Positions 41,014 through 50,506 of a DNA stretch of 64,000 nt are shown one piece after another. The notes under the pieces are model-generated. The model saw only the letters and a program-made list of their open reading frames with translations. It did not search any database and was not told where the DNA came from. The stretch covers positions 2,035-66,034 of the forward strand of contig NZ_LMPF01000001.1 of the NCBI RefSeq assembly GCF_001424345.1, written 5' to 3'. The stretch is from Burkholderia sp. Leaf177. GTDB taxonomy: Bacteria > Pseudomonadota > Gammaproteobacteria > Burkholderiales > Burkholderiaceae. The stretch's first letter is position 1. Each line of letters opens with the position of its first letter. A program made the translations under genes and the position numbers.

Positions 41014-41257
41014 AAGTGTTCACAGATTCTGTATGCCGATCGACGTTGTCGCAGAGCCTTGAGTCAAGGTGCGCGCGTACGACGATCGAGGAAATCGGGC
41101 GGCATGACGATCGGGGCGCTTGCTGAATTAAAGCAATAACGCCGAGAAAGTTGCCGCGAAGATCAACGCGCTATCAAGACACGCTGACTGGCTTTAAGTT
41201 GCATTTGAAGCGCACGCGCTTCAAAACATCAGGCATTGAGTGCCGATCAAAGCAGGC

Positions 41258-41878
41258 TCACGCAACATAGCGCGCAATGCTGACGAATTGACACAAGCTG
41301 CCGCCCAACACGAACAGGTGCCAGATGCCATGGCCGTGCCGGATGCGCTCGTCGTTGATGAAAAAGTAAATGCCGGCGCTGTAGATCAAGCCGCCTGCCA
41401 GCAGCCACGCCGTGCCGGCGGGCGGTAATGCTGTAACGAGAGGACGGATGGCTACGAGCGCGAGCCAGCCCATCATCACGTAAATCACCATCGATACACT
41501 GCGGGTTCGGCGCCCGAGCGTCAGTTCCTGAATGATGCCAAGAGCAGCGAGCCCCCAGCTTACCCCGAATAACGACCAGCCCCACGGACCGCGCAACGTG
41601 ACGAGCGTGAACGGCGTATAGCTTCCGGCGATCAGCAAGTAGATGGCCGAATGGTCGCATTTCTGCAAAACAGCTTTGAGCCGCGGGCTTCGGACCCAGT
41701 GATAGAGCGTCGAGATTGCATACAGGGCGAGCAACATTGCGCCATATACGGCAAAGCTCACGATCTTGTACGGATCGCGTTCCAGCGATGCCATGGTCAC
41801 GAGCGTTGCAAGACCCGCCACGGACAGTACGGTGCCGACAAGATGGGTAACGCTGTTGAACCGCTCACCAACGTGCAT
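41258..41878 (-). CDS. Hemolysin III / TrhA-family membrane protein
   Basis: A 206-residue protein with seven hydrophobic segments and the PAQR-like motifs: 'GERFNSVTHLVGTVL' near the N-terminus, 'STLYHW', 'DHSAIYLLIAGSYTPF' and the C-terminal 'GHGIWHLFVLGGSLCQF'. The conserved His and Asp residues probably bind a metal ion. Family members are linked to membrane fluidity control; the old 'hemolysin III' name is not evidence of toxicity. It is a single gene. Confidence 0.9.
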   Translation of the reverse strand: MHVGERFNSVTHLVGTVLSVAGLATLVTMASLERDPYKIVSFAVYGAMLLALYAISTLYHWVRSPRLKAVLQKCDHSAIYLLIAGSYTPFTLVTLRGPWGWSLFGVSWGLAALGIIQELTLGRRTRSVSMVIYVMMGWLALVAIRPLVTALPPAGTAWLLAGGLIYSAGIYFFINDERIRHGHGIWHLFVLGGSLCQFVSIARYVA

Positions 41879-42040
41879 CGAAGAACATCCTCACTGCCTG
41901 CGCTGCCTTGTATCGCCTTACTGCGTGCAACGCCTTGCTCACCCGCTACGAAGAATCCGTGAATCACACGCATTTTACCGCGAGACGGGCCGCTCATTTT
42001 TTCAGATCCCGAGTCGCTTGATTACGCACAAAAGCCAAAC

Positions 42041-42087
42041 TCAAAAAGAAGAAGGGCGCCGCCCCGACTGCGAGGCCTGCGCCCTTC
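42041..42087 (-). terminator. Rho-independent terminator of the cytochrome operon
   Basis: On the minus strand GAAGGGCGC (42079-42087) pairs with GCGCCCTTC (42051-42059) around a 19-base loop, followed by a TTCTTTTTG tract. It lies 39 bases after the cytochrome stop. Confidence 0.8.
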
Positions 42088-42125
42088 ACTGCATTTTACG
42101 CTACTACGTGGACCGTTTCTTTCGA

Positions 42126-43424
42126 TCAGTCCAGCGGCGCCGAACGCAGGTTACTCACTTGTTGCGGCGACACCGGCGTACCGTGATTGCCCCACGACAT
42201 ACGAATGTACGTCACAACCGCAGCCACTTCCGTATCCGACAAGGCTTGCGCAAACGGCGGCATGCCATACGGATGCGGATTGCCATCCGTGCTCGGCGGA
42301 TAACCACCGTTGAGCGTCATGCGGATCGGGTTGACGGCCGATTGCATCTGGATGGACTGGTTGTTGGCGAGCGGCGGGTAAGCCGGCGGCTTGCCGAGAC
42401 CGTTCTCCGCGTGGCACTTCGCGCAGTTTTCCGTATAGATCTTTTTGCCCTGGACTAGCAACTCGCCACCGAATTTCTCCGATGTCTCGAACTGCATGGT
42501 TTCCGGCGCTTCCTTCTTTTGCGGAATCGACTTAAGGTACGTGGTCATTGCACTGATGTCGGCGTCCGTCATGTATTGCAGGCTGTTGTGAACCACTTCG
42601 GCCATTGGGCCAAATACGGCGCCACGCTGCGATACACCCGTCTTAAGCAAGTCGTTGATGTCCTTCGCGTCCCAGTCGCCAAGACCTGCTTCCTTGTTCG
42701 ACGTCAACGACGGCGCGTACCAGTTCTGCAGCGGAATCAGGCCGCCGCCGAAGGCTGCGGAGCTGACCGGGCCGCCGAGCGGGTTGATCGATGTATGGCA
42801 CATGCTGCAATGGCCAAGACCTTCGATCAGGTAAGCACCACGGTTCCATTCCACCGACTTCGTGGGATCCGGCTTGAACTCGCCTTCGCGGAAGAACAGC
42901 ACGCGCCAGCCAATCAGCATGTTGCGCTGGTTGAACGGGAAGCGCAGTTCGTGCGGACGGCTGGGTTCGTTCACCGGCGGAACCGAGCGCATGTACGCGA
43001 ACATGGCGTCCGAATCGGCGCGCGTCACCTTGGTATAAGCCGTAAACGGCATGGCCGGATAAAGCAGGCTGCCGTCTTTCGAGCGGCCGTTATGGATTGA
43101 CCGGTAGAAATCGTCCGATGTCCATTTGCCAATGCCGTATTGATCGTCCGGCGTGATGTTCGGTGTATACATGGTGCCGAACGGCGTCAGCATGGGCAGG
43201 CCGCCCGCGAACGTCTTGCCGCCACGAACCGTGTGGCAGGCAATACAGTCGCCGGCGCGCGCCAGATATTCGCCGCGCTTGATCAACTCGGTCTGGTCGG
43301 CGGGCACCGCAGCGACCGCGCCGCCCGAATGGAATGCGTCGCCACCCGACCAGAGGGCGGCAGCGGCTGCGGCGGCCGTAAGGACAACAACCGCCGAAAG
43401 TGCGAACAGGGACTTGCGTTTCAT
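42126..43424 (-). CDS. Triheme cytochrome c, dehydrogenase subunit type
   Basis: A 432-residue exported protein with an uncleaved or cleaved N-terminal membrane segment (about 5-25) and three heme-binding CXXCH motifs: 'CIACH' (C60-H64), 'CSMCH' near 205 and 'CAKCH' near 335. Architecture matches the membrane cytochrome subunit of alcohol, aldehyde or gluconate dehydrogenases, which passes electrons to ubiquinol or terminal oxidase. No partner dehydrogenase is next to it. It is 21 bases downstream of the diheme gene and must share its transcript. Confidence 0.92.
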   Translation of the reverse strand: MKRKSLFALSAVVVLTAAAAAAALWSGGDAFHSGGAVAAVPADQTELIKRGEYLARAGDCIACHTVRGGKTFAGGLPMLTPFGTMYTPNITPDDQYGIGKWTSDDFYRSIHNGRSKDGSLLYPAMPFTAYTKVTRADSDAMFAYMRSVPPVNEPSRPHELRFPFNQRNMLIGWRVLFFREGEFKPDPTKSVEWNRGAYLIEGLGHCSMCHTSINPLGGPVSSAAFGGGLIPLQNWYAPSLTSNKEAGLGDWDAKDINDLLKTGVSQRGAVFGPMAEVVHNSLQYMTDADISAMTTYLKSIPQKKEAPETMQFETSEKFGGELLVQGKKIYTENCAKCHAENGLGKPPAYPPLANNQSIQMQSAVNPIRMTLNGGYPPSTDGNPHPYGMPPFAQALSDTEVAAVVTYIRMSWGNHGTPVSPQQVSNLRSAPLD

Positions 43425-43445
43425 ATTCTTATCGCTCCTCGCGCC

Positions 43446-44207
43446 TTATTGCGGTTCGCTGCCGCAAACGAGCGGCATCTTGCGTGAGCCAGCGGGCGCG
43501 GGTACCGGATTAGCCGGTGCGGTTTGCGTGGAAAGCCAGGCGGCGACAGCGGTTACGTCGTCATCGGTCAGGCGGGATGCAATCTGTTGCATGCAATCAG
43601 GCGCTTTCGCGTGACGCGAGCCCGCACGCCAGGCGCCGAGCTGCGCGCTGATGTAGTCCGAATGCAATCCCACGAGACCCGGAATGGCAGGTTCCATACC
43701 GGTGAGCGTCGCGCCGTGGCAGGCCGCGCAAGCCGGAATGTTCCGGCTCGGGTCGCCATTCAGCACGATCTGCTGGCCCTTCGTTACAGTCGATGCTGAC
43801 ACCGTCGGCTTGGCCGGCTGCGGATACGGCGGACGCTGTTGCGAGAAATACGTGGCGATCTGGTGAAGGTAGTCGTCGGAGAGATACGTGACGAGGTAAT
43901 TCATTGGCGGATACTTCCGGCGGCCTTCACGGAAGTTCTGCAACTGGTTATAGAGATAGTCGGCCGGTTTGCCGGCAAGACGTGGGAAATAATCGTTGTC
44001 CGTGCCTTCGCCATGAACGCCGTGGCATGCCGTGCAACCCTGCACGCGTGCTGCCATGGTGTCCGGCGCGACAGGCTGGGCGGCTTGAGCTTCGGCGGCG
44101 CGAGCCGTGACGCTTGCAGTGCCGAATGCGGCGCCTACGAGCACCAGCGCCATTAGCGGGGCGAGCAACGGACGAAAGATGCGTCTTGAAGACACGCGAC
44201 ACTCCAT
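43446..44207 (-). CDS. Diheme cytochrome c (c4-like)
   Basis: A 253-residue periplasmic protein. A signal peptide ('FRPLLAPLMALVLVGAAFGT') is followed by two cytochrome c domains, with 'CTACHG' and 'CAACHG', giving a c4/c-type diheme protein of about 200 mature residues. The ATG at 44207 is chosen over a frame start at 44312. Together with the triheme gene it probably forms a small electron-transfer unit. The electron donor is not identified. Confidence 0.9.
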   Translation of the reverse strand: MECRVSSRRIFRPLLAPLMALVLVGAAFGTASVTARAAEAQAAQPVAPDTMAARVQGCTACHGVHGEGTDNDYFPRLAGKPADYLYNQLQNFREGRRKYPPMNYLVTYLSDDYLHQIATYFSQQRPPYPQPAKPTVSASTVTKGQQIVLNGDPSRNIPACAACHGATLTGMEPAIPGLVGLHSDYISAQLGAWRAGSRHAKAPDCMQQIASRLTDDDVTAVAAWLSTQTAPANPVPAPAGSRKMPLVCGSEPQ

Positions 44208-44623
44208 GAATTTCGAGGACCTGCCGAGCTTCGTTCGGCCCGGTGCGAATATGTGGTGAACCATTGCCACATTGGCTCTGCGAGCCTCTGATGCGACGCG
44301 GCATTCTATCATCGTTGCCTGATGATGACTATTTGTGCCTTGGCCTGTTCCGTCTGGCTTTCAACCTCTACGCGACAATATGCCGCGCGACTGATCGACA
44401 GGGGTTTTTGAAACTCTTTAACCATTGGCGGAGCGTTGCGTTCGACAAACCATCGACTCGGATTTAACCGTTTCTTGCAATTTGCCGCGCCCGTCCTGCT
44501 CGTGCATTCCACGTGCCCGTTCCAGTAGACTCGCGTTCCTGATGCTCATTCCATCGCCATTCACCAATACTTTATGTATCCCTTGCTTGCTTTCAGCATG
44601 ACGCAAATTTCGCAGGTGCGTAC
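44208..44623. other. 416-base divergent gap without a gene
   Basis: It separates the diheme cytochrome gene (minus) from the CopD-like gene (plus). No convincing frame, repeat or RNA was found; it presumably holds both promoters. Confidence 0.6.
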
Positions 44624-45559
44624 GTGAACGGCGATCCACTTTGGCTCGCTCAGGTCGTGATTGCAGCGATCGCCGATATCGCTTTCGCCTGCACGCTCGG
44701 TGCGGGAATGCTGAGCGTGTGGTTATCGAAGGAAAACGCGGTTGAGGCCAAATCGCCTGCGCACGCCGGCTGGCAAAAGGCGCGGCGCTTGAGTATCGGC
44801 GGCGCGGTCACGCTGGCGATTGCGGATCTCGTGCTCGTCTGGTTGCAAGCCGCTTCGATGAGCGGCGCGCTTTTGTTCGAGGCGTTTTCATCGGTGATGG
44901 CCGTGGTGACGGGAACGCACGCGGGCATTGGCTGGGCGATTGCATTTGGCGGCAGCGTGCTGCTCTTGATCGCGATGTTGTCGGCGAACGCGAAGGGCGC
45001 GCCGCGGCTCGGCTTGTTTGCGATGGGCGCGATCGTGGCTGCGGCGGGCAAGGCATCGATTGGCCATGCAGCCGATGCCGGCGCGTTTTCGCTGGCCGAA
45101 GGTGTGCAGACCGTGCATTTGCTGGCGACCGCGTTGTGGGGCGGCGTGGTGTTCGCCGGGGCGTGGCGCGTGTTGTCGGCGTTGGGGACATCGCTTGCAC
45201 GGGCGTTCTTGATTCGTGTCGCCGGGAAGATATCGACCCTGTCCGTGATCGCTGTATCGCTCGTGGTAGCGACCGGGATTTACAATGCGTGGCGCGGCCT
45301 GGGTGGATCGGCGGAAGCGTTGCAAGCAAGCGCGTGGGGTCAGGCGCTGGTCGTGAAAGCCGTGCTGGTCGCAACCGCGTTGCTGCTCGGCGCGATGAAC
45401 CGATGGTCCGTATTGCCGCGATTGCAGCGCACGGCATCGACAGTCGATGCACGCACGTTCACCGGTGTAATGCGTGTGGAAGCGGTGTTGATCGTGGCGG
45501 TGTTTGTCGCGGCCGCCGTGCTGTCGCACAGCGTGCCGGGGTTTGCATCGGCGGGATAA
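44624..45559 (+). CDS. CopD-like integral membrane protein
   Basis: A 311-residue protein with about eight hydrophobic segments. The second half ('FSLAEGVQTVHLLATALWGG', 'VVFAGAWRVLSALG', 'STLSVIAVSLVVATGIYNAW') matches the CopD/YebZ family linked to copper handling, including the conserved His of the 'VHLLATALW' segment. It starts with GTG at 44624. Copper import for cytochrome oxidase would fit the adjoining cytochrome genes, but this is inference. Confidence 0.85.
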   Translation: MNGDPLWLAQVVIAAIADIAFACTLGAGMLSVWLSKENAVEAKSPAHAGWQKARRLSIGGAVTLAIADLVLVWLQAASMSGALLFEAFSSVMAVVTGTHAGIGWAIAFGGSVLLLIAMLSANAKGAPRLGLFAMGAIVAAAGKASIGHAADAGAFSLAEGVQTVHLLATALWGGVVFAGAWRVLSALGTSLARAFLIRVAGKISTLSVIAVSLVVATGIYNAWRGLGGSAEALQASAWGQALVVKAVLVATALLLGAMNRWSVLPRLQRTASTVDARTFTGVMRVEAVLIVAVFVAAAVLSHSVPGFASAG

Positions 45560-45574
45560 AGCGTTGGCGGGCGA

Positions 45575-45874
45575 TTATTCGTAGCCGAGTTTATGACTCA
45601 CGATAGGCGCACAGAACAGCGCCAGCGCGCAGCCAATCGCCTTGCCCTGCAGTTCGATGAAAGCCTTGTGCGACATCGGCGATGAGAACAGGACATCGGC
45701 GAATTGCGGCAGGCAAAACAGCACCGCGGCGCCAATGAAGCACTTCGTGACGACCGTCAAACGCCAGTTGTGCTGCGCGCCCATCGCGGCGCAGATCACG
45801 CGAAGCACGCCGAACAGCACGAGCGCGCCAACGGCCATTTGCGTGCGGATGTATTCATCTGGAAGTGTGTACAT
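45575..45874 (-). CDS. Small membrane protein of unknown function
   Basis: A 99-residue protein with three likely membrane segments: 'MAVGALVLFGVLRVICAAMG', 'VVTKCFIGAAVLFCLPQFAD' and 'GKAIGCALALFCAPIVSHKL'. The gene is convergent with the CopD-like gene, 15 bases away. I do not recognise a family. Confidence 0.65.
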   Translation of the reverse strand: MYTLPDEYIRTQMAVGALVLFGVLRVICAAMGAQHNWRLTVVTKCFIGAAVLFCLPQFADVLFSSPMSHKAFIELQGKAIGCALALFCAPIVSHKLGYE

Positions 45875-46172
45875 GCTGGACTCTTTCGCTTTATCGTCGC
45901 GCTCTTCCCGGGCGCATGGGTCGGAACATCAGTACACGAGATAATGCAAGACGCGGGCCAGGCTTCGGTTATGCAACAAAGCCTTGCCGTGAAAGGGTTT
46001 TTCGGACATTCCGATCGCCCTTTTTAAACGACGTAACGCGCTGAAAGAGCATGGCTCAACAGCGCGTTACGTAACAACTCCATAGCAACATCAAGACGAT
46101 CAGCTGTCTCGATAAACCGTATTCTACGATGCCTAAGGCAACCGTATCGTACGGTGCGCCGCAATTCTCAGA

Positions 46173-47321
46173 TCACCATTCTGCAACGCTGCCATCGGCG
46201 TGACGCCACACCGGATTGCGCCAGCGGTGTCCGACCTTCGCCATCTCGCGCACCTTCTCCTCGTTCACCTCGATACCCAAGCCCGGCCCTTGCGGAATCA
46301 TCACCATGCCGTCTTCGTATTTGAAGACTTCGGGATTCTTGATGTAGTCGAGCAGGTCGTTGCCCTTGTTGTAGTGGATCCCGAGACTTTGCTCCTGGAT
46401 GAACGCGTTGTAGCTGACGGCATCGATTTGCAGGCAAGTTGCAAGCGCAATCGGACCGAGCGGGCAATGCAGGGCGAGGGCGACGTCGTAGGCTTCGGCC
46501 ATCGATGCAATCTTGCGGCATTCCGTGATCCCGCCCGCGTGCGATGCGTCCGGCTGGATGATGTCCACGTAACCGCCGGCCAGGATGTGCTTGAAATCCC
46601 AGCGCGAATACAGGCGCTCGCCGAGTGCGATCGGCGTGCTCGTCTGATTCACGATATCTCGCAACGCTTCGACGTTCTCCGACAACACCGGCTCTTCGAT
46701 AAACAGCAGCTTGAACGGATCCAGTTCCTTCGCGAGGACCTTCGCCATCGGCTTGTGCACGCGGCCGTGGAAGTCCACGCCGATGCCAATATTCGGTCCC
46801 ACCGCTTCACGCACGGCCGCGACGTTGTTGATGACGGCTTGAACTTTGTCGAAGGTATCGATGATCTGAAGTTCTTCCGAACCGTTCATCTTCACTGCCT
46901 TGAAACCGCGCTCCACGACCGCGCGCGCGTTGTTCGCGACATCGCTCGGACGATCGCCGCCAATCCACGAATACACCTTGATACGGTCGCGCACCTGGCC
47001 GCCGAGCAGCGCGTGAATGGGCACGCCATGATGCTTGCCCTTGATGTCCCACAGCGCCTGATCAACGCCCGCGATCGCGCTCATGCCAATCGGGCCGCCG
47101 CGATAAAACCCCGCGCGATACATCACCTGCCAGTGATCCTCGATCAACAGCGGGTCCTTGCCGATCAGGTAATCCGAGAGTTCATCGACCGCTGCCGCGA
47201 CCGTATGCGCGCGGCCTTCGACCACCGGTTCGCCCCAGCCGACGATGCCTTCGTCCGTCGTGATCTTCAGAAAACACCAGCGCGGCGGAACGATAAAAGT
47301 TTCGAGTTTCGTGATTTTCAT
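46173..47321 (-). CDS. dgoD: D-galactonate dehydratase
   Basis: A 382-residue enolase-superfamily enzyme that dehydrates D-galactonate to 2-keto-3-deoxygalactonate, in the De Ley-Doudoroff route. The full E. coli catalytic set is present at the same numbers: D183, H185, E209, E235 and H285. The frame stays open to 47777, but the ATG at 47321 gives the canonical 'MKITKLETF'. It faces a divergent GntR-type regulator. The kinase, aldolase and transporter of the pathway are not in this window. Confidence 0.94.
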   Translation of the reverse strand: MKITKLETFIVPPRWCFLKITTDEGIVGWGEPVVEGRAHTVAAAVDELSDYLIGKDPLLIEDHWQVMYRAGFYRGGPIGMSAIAGVDQALWDIKGKHHGVPIHALLGGQVRDRIKVYSWIGGDRPSDVANNARAVVERGFKAVKMNGSEELQIIDTFDKVQAVINNVAAVREAVGPNIGIGVDFHGRVHKPMAKVLAKELDPFKLLFIEEPVLSENVEALRDIVNQTSTPIALGERLYSRWDFKHILAGGYVDIIQPDASHAGGITECRKIASMAEAYDVALALHCPLGPIALATCLQIDAVSYNAFIQEQSLGIHYNKGNDLLDYIKNPEVFKYEDGMVMIPQGPGLGIEVNEEKVREMAKVGHRWRNPVWRHADGSVAEW

Positions 47322-47399
47322 GCTGGCGTCTCCTGGTTTTTTCGATGAGTTAAGAACAAGGGTTTCAATGCTATCAAATTTTGCTTCCTTGTGTATATT

Positions 47400-47411
47400 A
47401 ATAGTACTATT
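47400..47411. promoter_or_regulatory. Perfect 12-base palindrome, candidate regulator operator
   Basis: AATAGTACTATT lies in the gap between dgoD and its divergent regulator. The T-A-G-T-A-C-T-A core fits the GT/AC type of site bound by GntR-family proteins. Confidence 0.5.
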
Positions 47412-47453
47412 GACCGGAAAGCCTTGATGGGAAAGGCGCTGCTCGCAAACCCG

Positions 47454-47459
47454 TATAAT
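47454..47459 (+). promoter_or_regulatory. Consensus -10 element of the GntR-family gene
   Basis: A perfect TATAAT lies 28 bases before the proposed ATC start, giving a leader of about 22 bases. No good -35 is seen 17 bases upstream. Confidence 0.5.
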
Positions 47460-47487
47460 CGCGTCATTTTTTTCAAAGGGGAAAGTC

Positions 47488-48165
47488 ATCCAGCACGATC
47501 TGCACGGACGCGTCGCGTACGACCTCGGTACCGAAATCCTGCGCGGCGATTTCGCGCCCGCGACCACCTTGCCGCGCGAAGCCGAGCTCATGGAGCGCTT
47601 TGGCGTCAGCCGGACCGTGTTGCGCGAGGCGTTGCGGACGCTGACATCGAAGGGATTGCTCGAATCGCGGCCCAAGATCGGCACGCGCGTGCGGCCGCGA
47701 GACGCGTGGAATCTGCTCGATGCCGACGTGCTCGAGTGGTACTCGCGCGTTGCCAAGCCGATGCAGTTCGCGCTCAAGCTGCAGGAAATGCGCGAGATGA
47801 TCGAGCCTTATGCGGCGGCTTTGGCCGCTGCGAATCATGACGAACATGCGTTGGCACATTTAGCCGAAGCACATCAGGCAATGCTCGATGCACGCAACGT
47901 CGATGAATGGGTGCGCGCCGATCTGCGCTTTCATTTGAGCGTGCTGAACGCGTGCAGCAACGAACTGCTCGTGCCGTTGGGAACGCTGATCGAGCGCACG
48001 CTCGAAGCGCAATTGCAGTTGAACGCGCGGCGCGCGGACGTTTTCAATGCATCGATGGCCGAACACACGGCCGTTTTCGATGCCATCGCCACGAGGAATT
48101 CAGCCGCCGCGCGTGACGCAATGGCCGGTTTGCTCGGCGTGACGCGGGCGCGGATCGAAGGTTGA
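47488..48165 (+). CDS. GntR-family (FadR subgroup) regulator, probable DgoR
   Basis: About 225 residues. The winged HTH begins near '[20 protein letters not shown]', with '[20 protein letters not shown]'; the FCD effector domain follows with '[15 protein letters not shown]' and His ligands such as '[14 protein letters not shown]'. It is divergent from dgoD and resembles E. coli DgoR in the '[13 protein letters not shown]' linker. No ATG, GTG or TTG exists between the in-frame stop at 47425 and the HTH. The best start is ATC at 47488, six bases after an AAGGGG element. A TTG at 47569 would remove half of the HTH. Confidence 0.85.
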   Translation: MQHDLHGRVAYDLGTEILRGDFAPATTLPREAELMERFGVSRTVLREALRTLTSKGLLESRPKIGTRVRPRDAWNLLDADVLEWYSRVAKPMQFALKLQEMREMIEPYAAALAAANHDEHALAHLAEAHQAMLDARNVDEWVRADLRFHLSVLNACSNELLVPLGTLIERTLEAQLQLNARRADVFNASMAEHTAVFDAIATRNSAAARDAMAGLLGVTRARIEG

Positions 48166-48309
48166 CAAGCGCGTGCTAACGCTTCTGTAAGCCCGGCGAT
48201 AGTTTCCATTTCGCGATAAAGTTGCGGGTCCGGGCGCGGTTTTGTTGATATCAGTCAAAGAGTAACTATCCAGAACGTGCGCTCTGCACTCATCGCGAGG
48301 AGCACGATC

Positions 48310-49341
48310 TTGCCGCACGTTCCGATCTCCCTTGTGTCGTCCTGGGGCGCGTGGGCTGTGTTCGTCAGCGTGCTCGCCACGCAGCTCGGCGTGCCTATTC
48401 CGGCCGCGCCCATGCTCGTCCTCGCCGGCACGTTGGTCGCGGCCGGGCTGGCTTCGTTCTGGCACATGTTGGCTGCCGCGGTGATCGCGGTCGTTATCGC
48501 CGACTCTCTCTGGTTCGCTGCCGGACGGCTGTATGGCCGACGGTTTCTGAACTCGCTCGTGCGCTTCTCCCTTTCCCTCGATACCACCTTGCGTACCGCC
48601 CGCCGTTGGTTCGAGCGCTTCGGCGTGCCTTTGCTTGCGTTGTCCAAATTCGTGCCGGGGCTTGGACTGGTTTCATCGCCGTTGCTTGGAACCACGCAGA
48701 TCGATGTGCGCGTGTTCGTGTTCTGGGATTTGGTGGGCGCGAGTCTTTGGGCATCGGCATGGATGCTGGGCGGCGCGATCCTGCAGGCTGAGGTCGCACG
48801 GTTGCTCGTGTTCGTGCGCACGTATGGGCTGACCGCGCTCGACGTGCTCGGCATGGCCGCGGGCGCGTTCCTGGTGTATCGGTGGATACGCCGTTTGCAA
48901 TTTCGCCGATGGCTCGCGAAGTATCGGATATCGCCCGAACAACTCGATGAAATGATGCGCTCCGACGCGCCGCCCGTTATTTTCGATGCCCGGCCTGAAG
49001 AGATTCGGCGCAAGGAGGCGCACAGGATCAAGGGTGCGTTGCCGCTGGATCTGGAGGCGTCCGGGAAAATCGATGAGATGTTTCGCGAGCGCGAGGTGGT
49101 TGTTTATTGCGTGTGTCCGAACGAGGCAACGGCTAAGCAGATCGTGCGGCAGTTGAAGGCCAAGGGATTTACGAATGTGCGGCCGCTGAAGGGCGGGCTC
49201 GATGCTTGGGAAAAGAAGGGGTTTCCGGTGGAGGCGATTCCTTCGAGCGGTGGCCGTGCTGCTGATCTTGAGGATGCTGCGTTCGACGATCACCACGCTA
49301 TGGACGATATGGTCACCGTTCGGGCTACCGCGCCGGAGTGA
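48310..49341 (+). CDS. DedA-family membrane protein fused to a rhodanese domain
   Basis: A 343-residue fusion. Residues about 5-205 are a DedA/VTT domain with several membrane segments ('ATQLGVPIPAAPMLVLAGTL', 'FVPGLGLVSSPLLGTTQID'). Residues about 211-315 are a rhodanese-like domain ending in 'GGLDAWEKKGFPVE', with 'VVYCVCPNEATAK' as the probable active loop (C267 or C269). The TTG at 48310 follows a GAGGAG element and is the best start; a GTG at 48277 is possible. DedA proteins flip polyprenyl or phospholipids; a sulfur-transfer role is inferred from the fused domain. Confidence 0.86.
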   Translation: MPHVPISLVSSWGAWAVFVSVLATQLGVPIPAAPMLVLAGTLVAAGLASFWHMLAAAVIAVVIADSLWFAAGRLYGRRFLNSLVRFSLSLDTTLRTARRWFERFGVPLLALSKFVPGLGLVSSPLLGTTQIDVRVFVFWDLVGASLWASAWMLGGAILQAEVARLLVFVRTYGLTALDVLGMAAGAFLVYRWIRRLQFRRWLAKYRISPEQLDEMMRSDAPPVIFDARPEEIRRKEAHRIKGALPLDLEASGKIDEMFREREVVVYCVCPNEATAKQIVRQLKAKGFTNVRPLKGGLDAWEKKGFPVEAIPSSGGRAADLEDAAFDDHHAMDDMVTVRATAPE

Positions 49342-49383
49342 AATTTGGGTCGTCCGTTAATTTGATAATTGGAGTTGCATCGG

Positions 49384-50292
49384 ATGACGCTGTTGGATGG
49401 GGTGGATCCCTCGCAACTTTTTGGCTTGCCCATGCCCGATGTGGCCACGCTCGATCACGGCGTGCAAGTGCCTTTTGTACAGACCGGGCATGAGCATCTG
49501 GAGGTAATGCTGTTTATTCACGGTTCGCTTTGCGACTTTCGATACTGGAAGCCGCAGTTGGGGCCGCTTGGGAAGCGGTATCGATGTGTCGCGCCGAGTC
49601 TCTCGCATTATTGGCCATCGGGGAGGGCGGGAGCGCTTGGCGTGGCGGGGGATTTACGGCCGTTTAGCTGGGACGCGCATGTGGATGAGATGGGGCAATT
49701 CATCGAGCGGCTTGGGGTGGGCGCGGTGAATGTAGTTGGGCATTCGAGAGGCGGATGTGTGGCGTTTCATCTTGCTGGCCGATATCCGGAGTTGGTGAAG
49801 TCGCTGGTGCTGGCTGATCCGGGTGGGGCGGTGGCTCGGGCTGGTTCTGACTCCATGTCGCGGACGGTGCTGCCTGCGCCGGTGAATGCGCTGAGGGCGA
49901 AGGCGGCGGAGTTGATTGCTGCGGGTGAGGTCGATGCGGGCTTGGAGCTGTTTGTGGATTCGGTGAGTCGGCCCGGGTTCTGGGCGCGGAGTCCGAAAGA
50001 GTTTCGGGCCATGGCGATGGATAACGCCGATACGCTCGCGCTGCAGTTTCGCGATCCGTTGCCGGCGTACGATGCGAGCGCGGCGGCAAGGGTGCGACGC
50101 CTTACGCTGCTTATCGAAGGAGAGAAGAGCCCGAAGATGTTTCGGGATGCGGTGGGGGCGTTGGAAGGGTGGATCGATGGGGCGCGGAGGGTGACGATTG
50201 AAGGGGCGTCGCATGGGATGAACGTGACGCATGCGGGGGTGTTTAATCGGATGCTAGGCGAGGCGATTGCGCCGCTATGGGAGCCTCGCTAG
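49384..50292 (+). CDS. Alpha/beta hydrolase
   Basis: A 302-residue hydrolase. The nucleophile elbow 'GHSRGG' places Ser at residue 121, the oxyanion 'HGSLCDFRYW' precedes it, and the C-terminal 'EGASHGMNVTH' holds the likely catalytic His. The ATG at 49384 has a GGAG element nine bases upstream. Substrate is unknown; the overall layout is that of lactonase, haloperoxidase-like or esterase proteins. It ends before a bidirectional terminator. Confidence 0.87.
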   Translation: MTLLDGVDPSQLFGLPMPDVATLDHGVQVPFVQTGHEHLEVMLFIHGSLCDFRYWKPQLGPLGKRYRCVAPSLSHYWPSGRAGALGVAGDLRPFSWDAHVDEMGQFIERLGVGAVNVVGHSRGGCVAFHLAGRYPELVKSLVLADPGGAVARAGSDSMSRTVLPAPVNALRAKAAELIAAGEVDAGLELFVDSVSRPGFWARSPKEFRAMAMDNADTLALQFRDPLPAYDASAAARVRRLTLLIEGEKSPKMFRDAVGALEGWIDGARRVTIEGASHGMNVTHAGVFNRMLGEAIAPLWEPR

Positions 50293-50297
50293 AACAG

Positions 50298-50336
50298 CAA
50301 AAAGCCGCCACTTCTTTCGAAGCAGCGGCTTTCTTT
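50298..50336. terminator. Bidirectional terminator between the hydrolase gene and the tRNA
   Basis: AAAGCCGC (50301-50308) pairs with GCGGCTTT (50325-50332), with an inner CTTC/GAAG stem. CTTT follows on plus and TTTTTG on minus, so it can end the hydrolase transcript and the tRNA transcript. Confidence 0.75.
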
Positions 50337-50342
50337 ACAACT

Positions 50343-50419
<77 letters not shown>

Positions 50420-50506
50420 AAGAGATCGAGATTATGAAGAGGGTTGCAAAACCTGTCAACCCCTTCCAAGCCGATTCTTATCGACAATCCAGGCGATCAC
50501 GGCCGA

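Noticed and set aside
47322..47777. N-terminal extension of dgoD
   Set aside because: The frame is open but overlaps the divergent regulator; the catalytic residue numbers match E. coli DgoD only when the start is at 47321.
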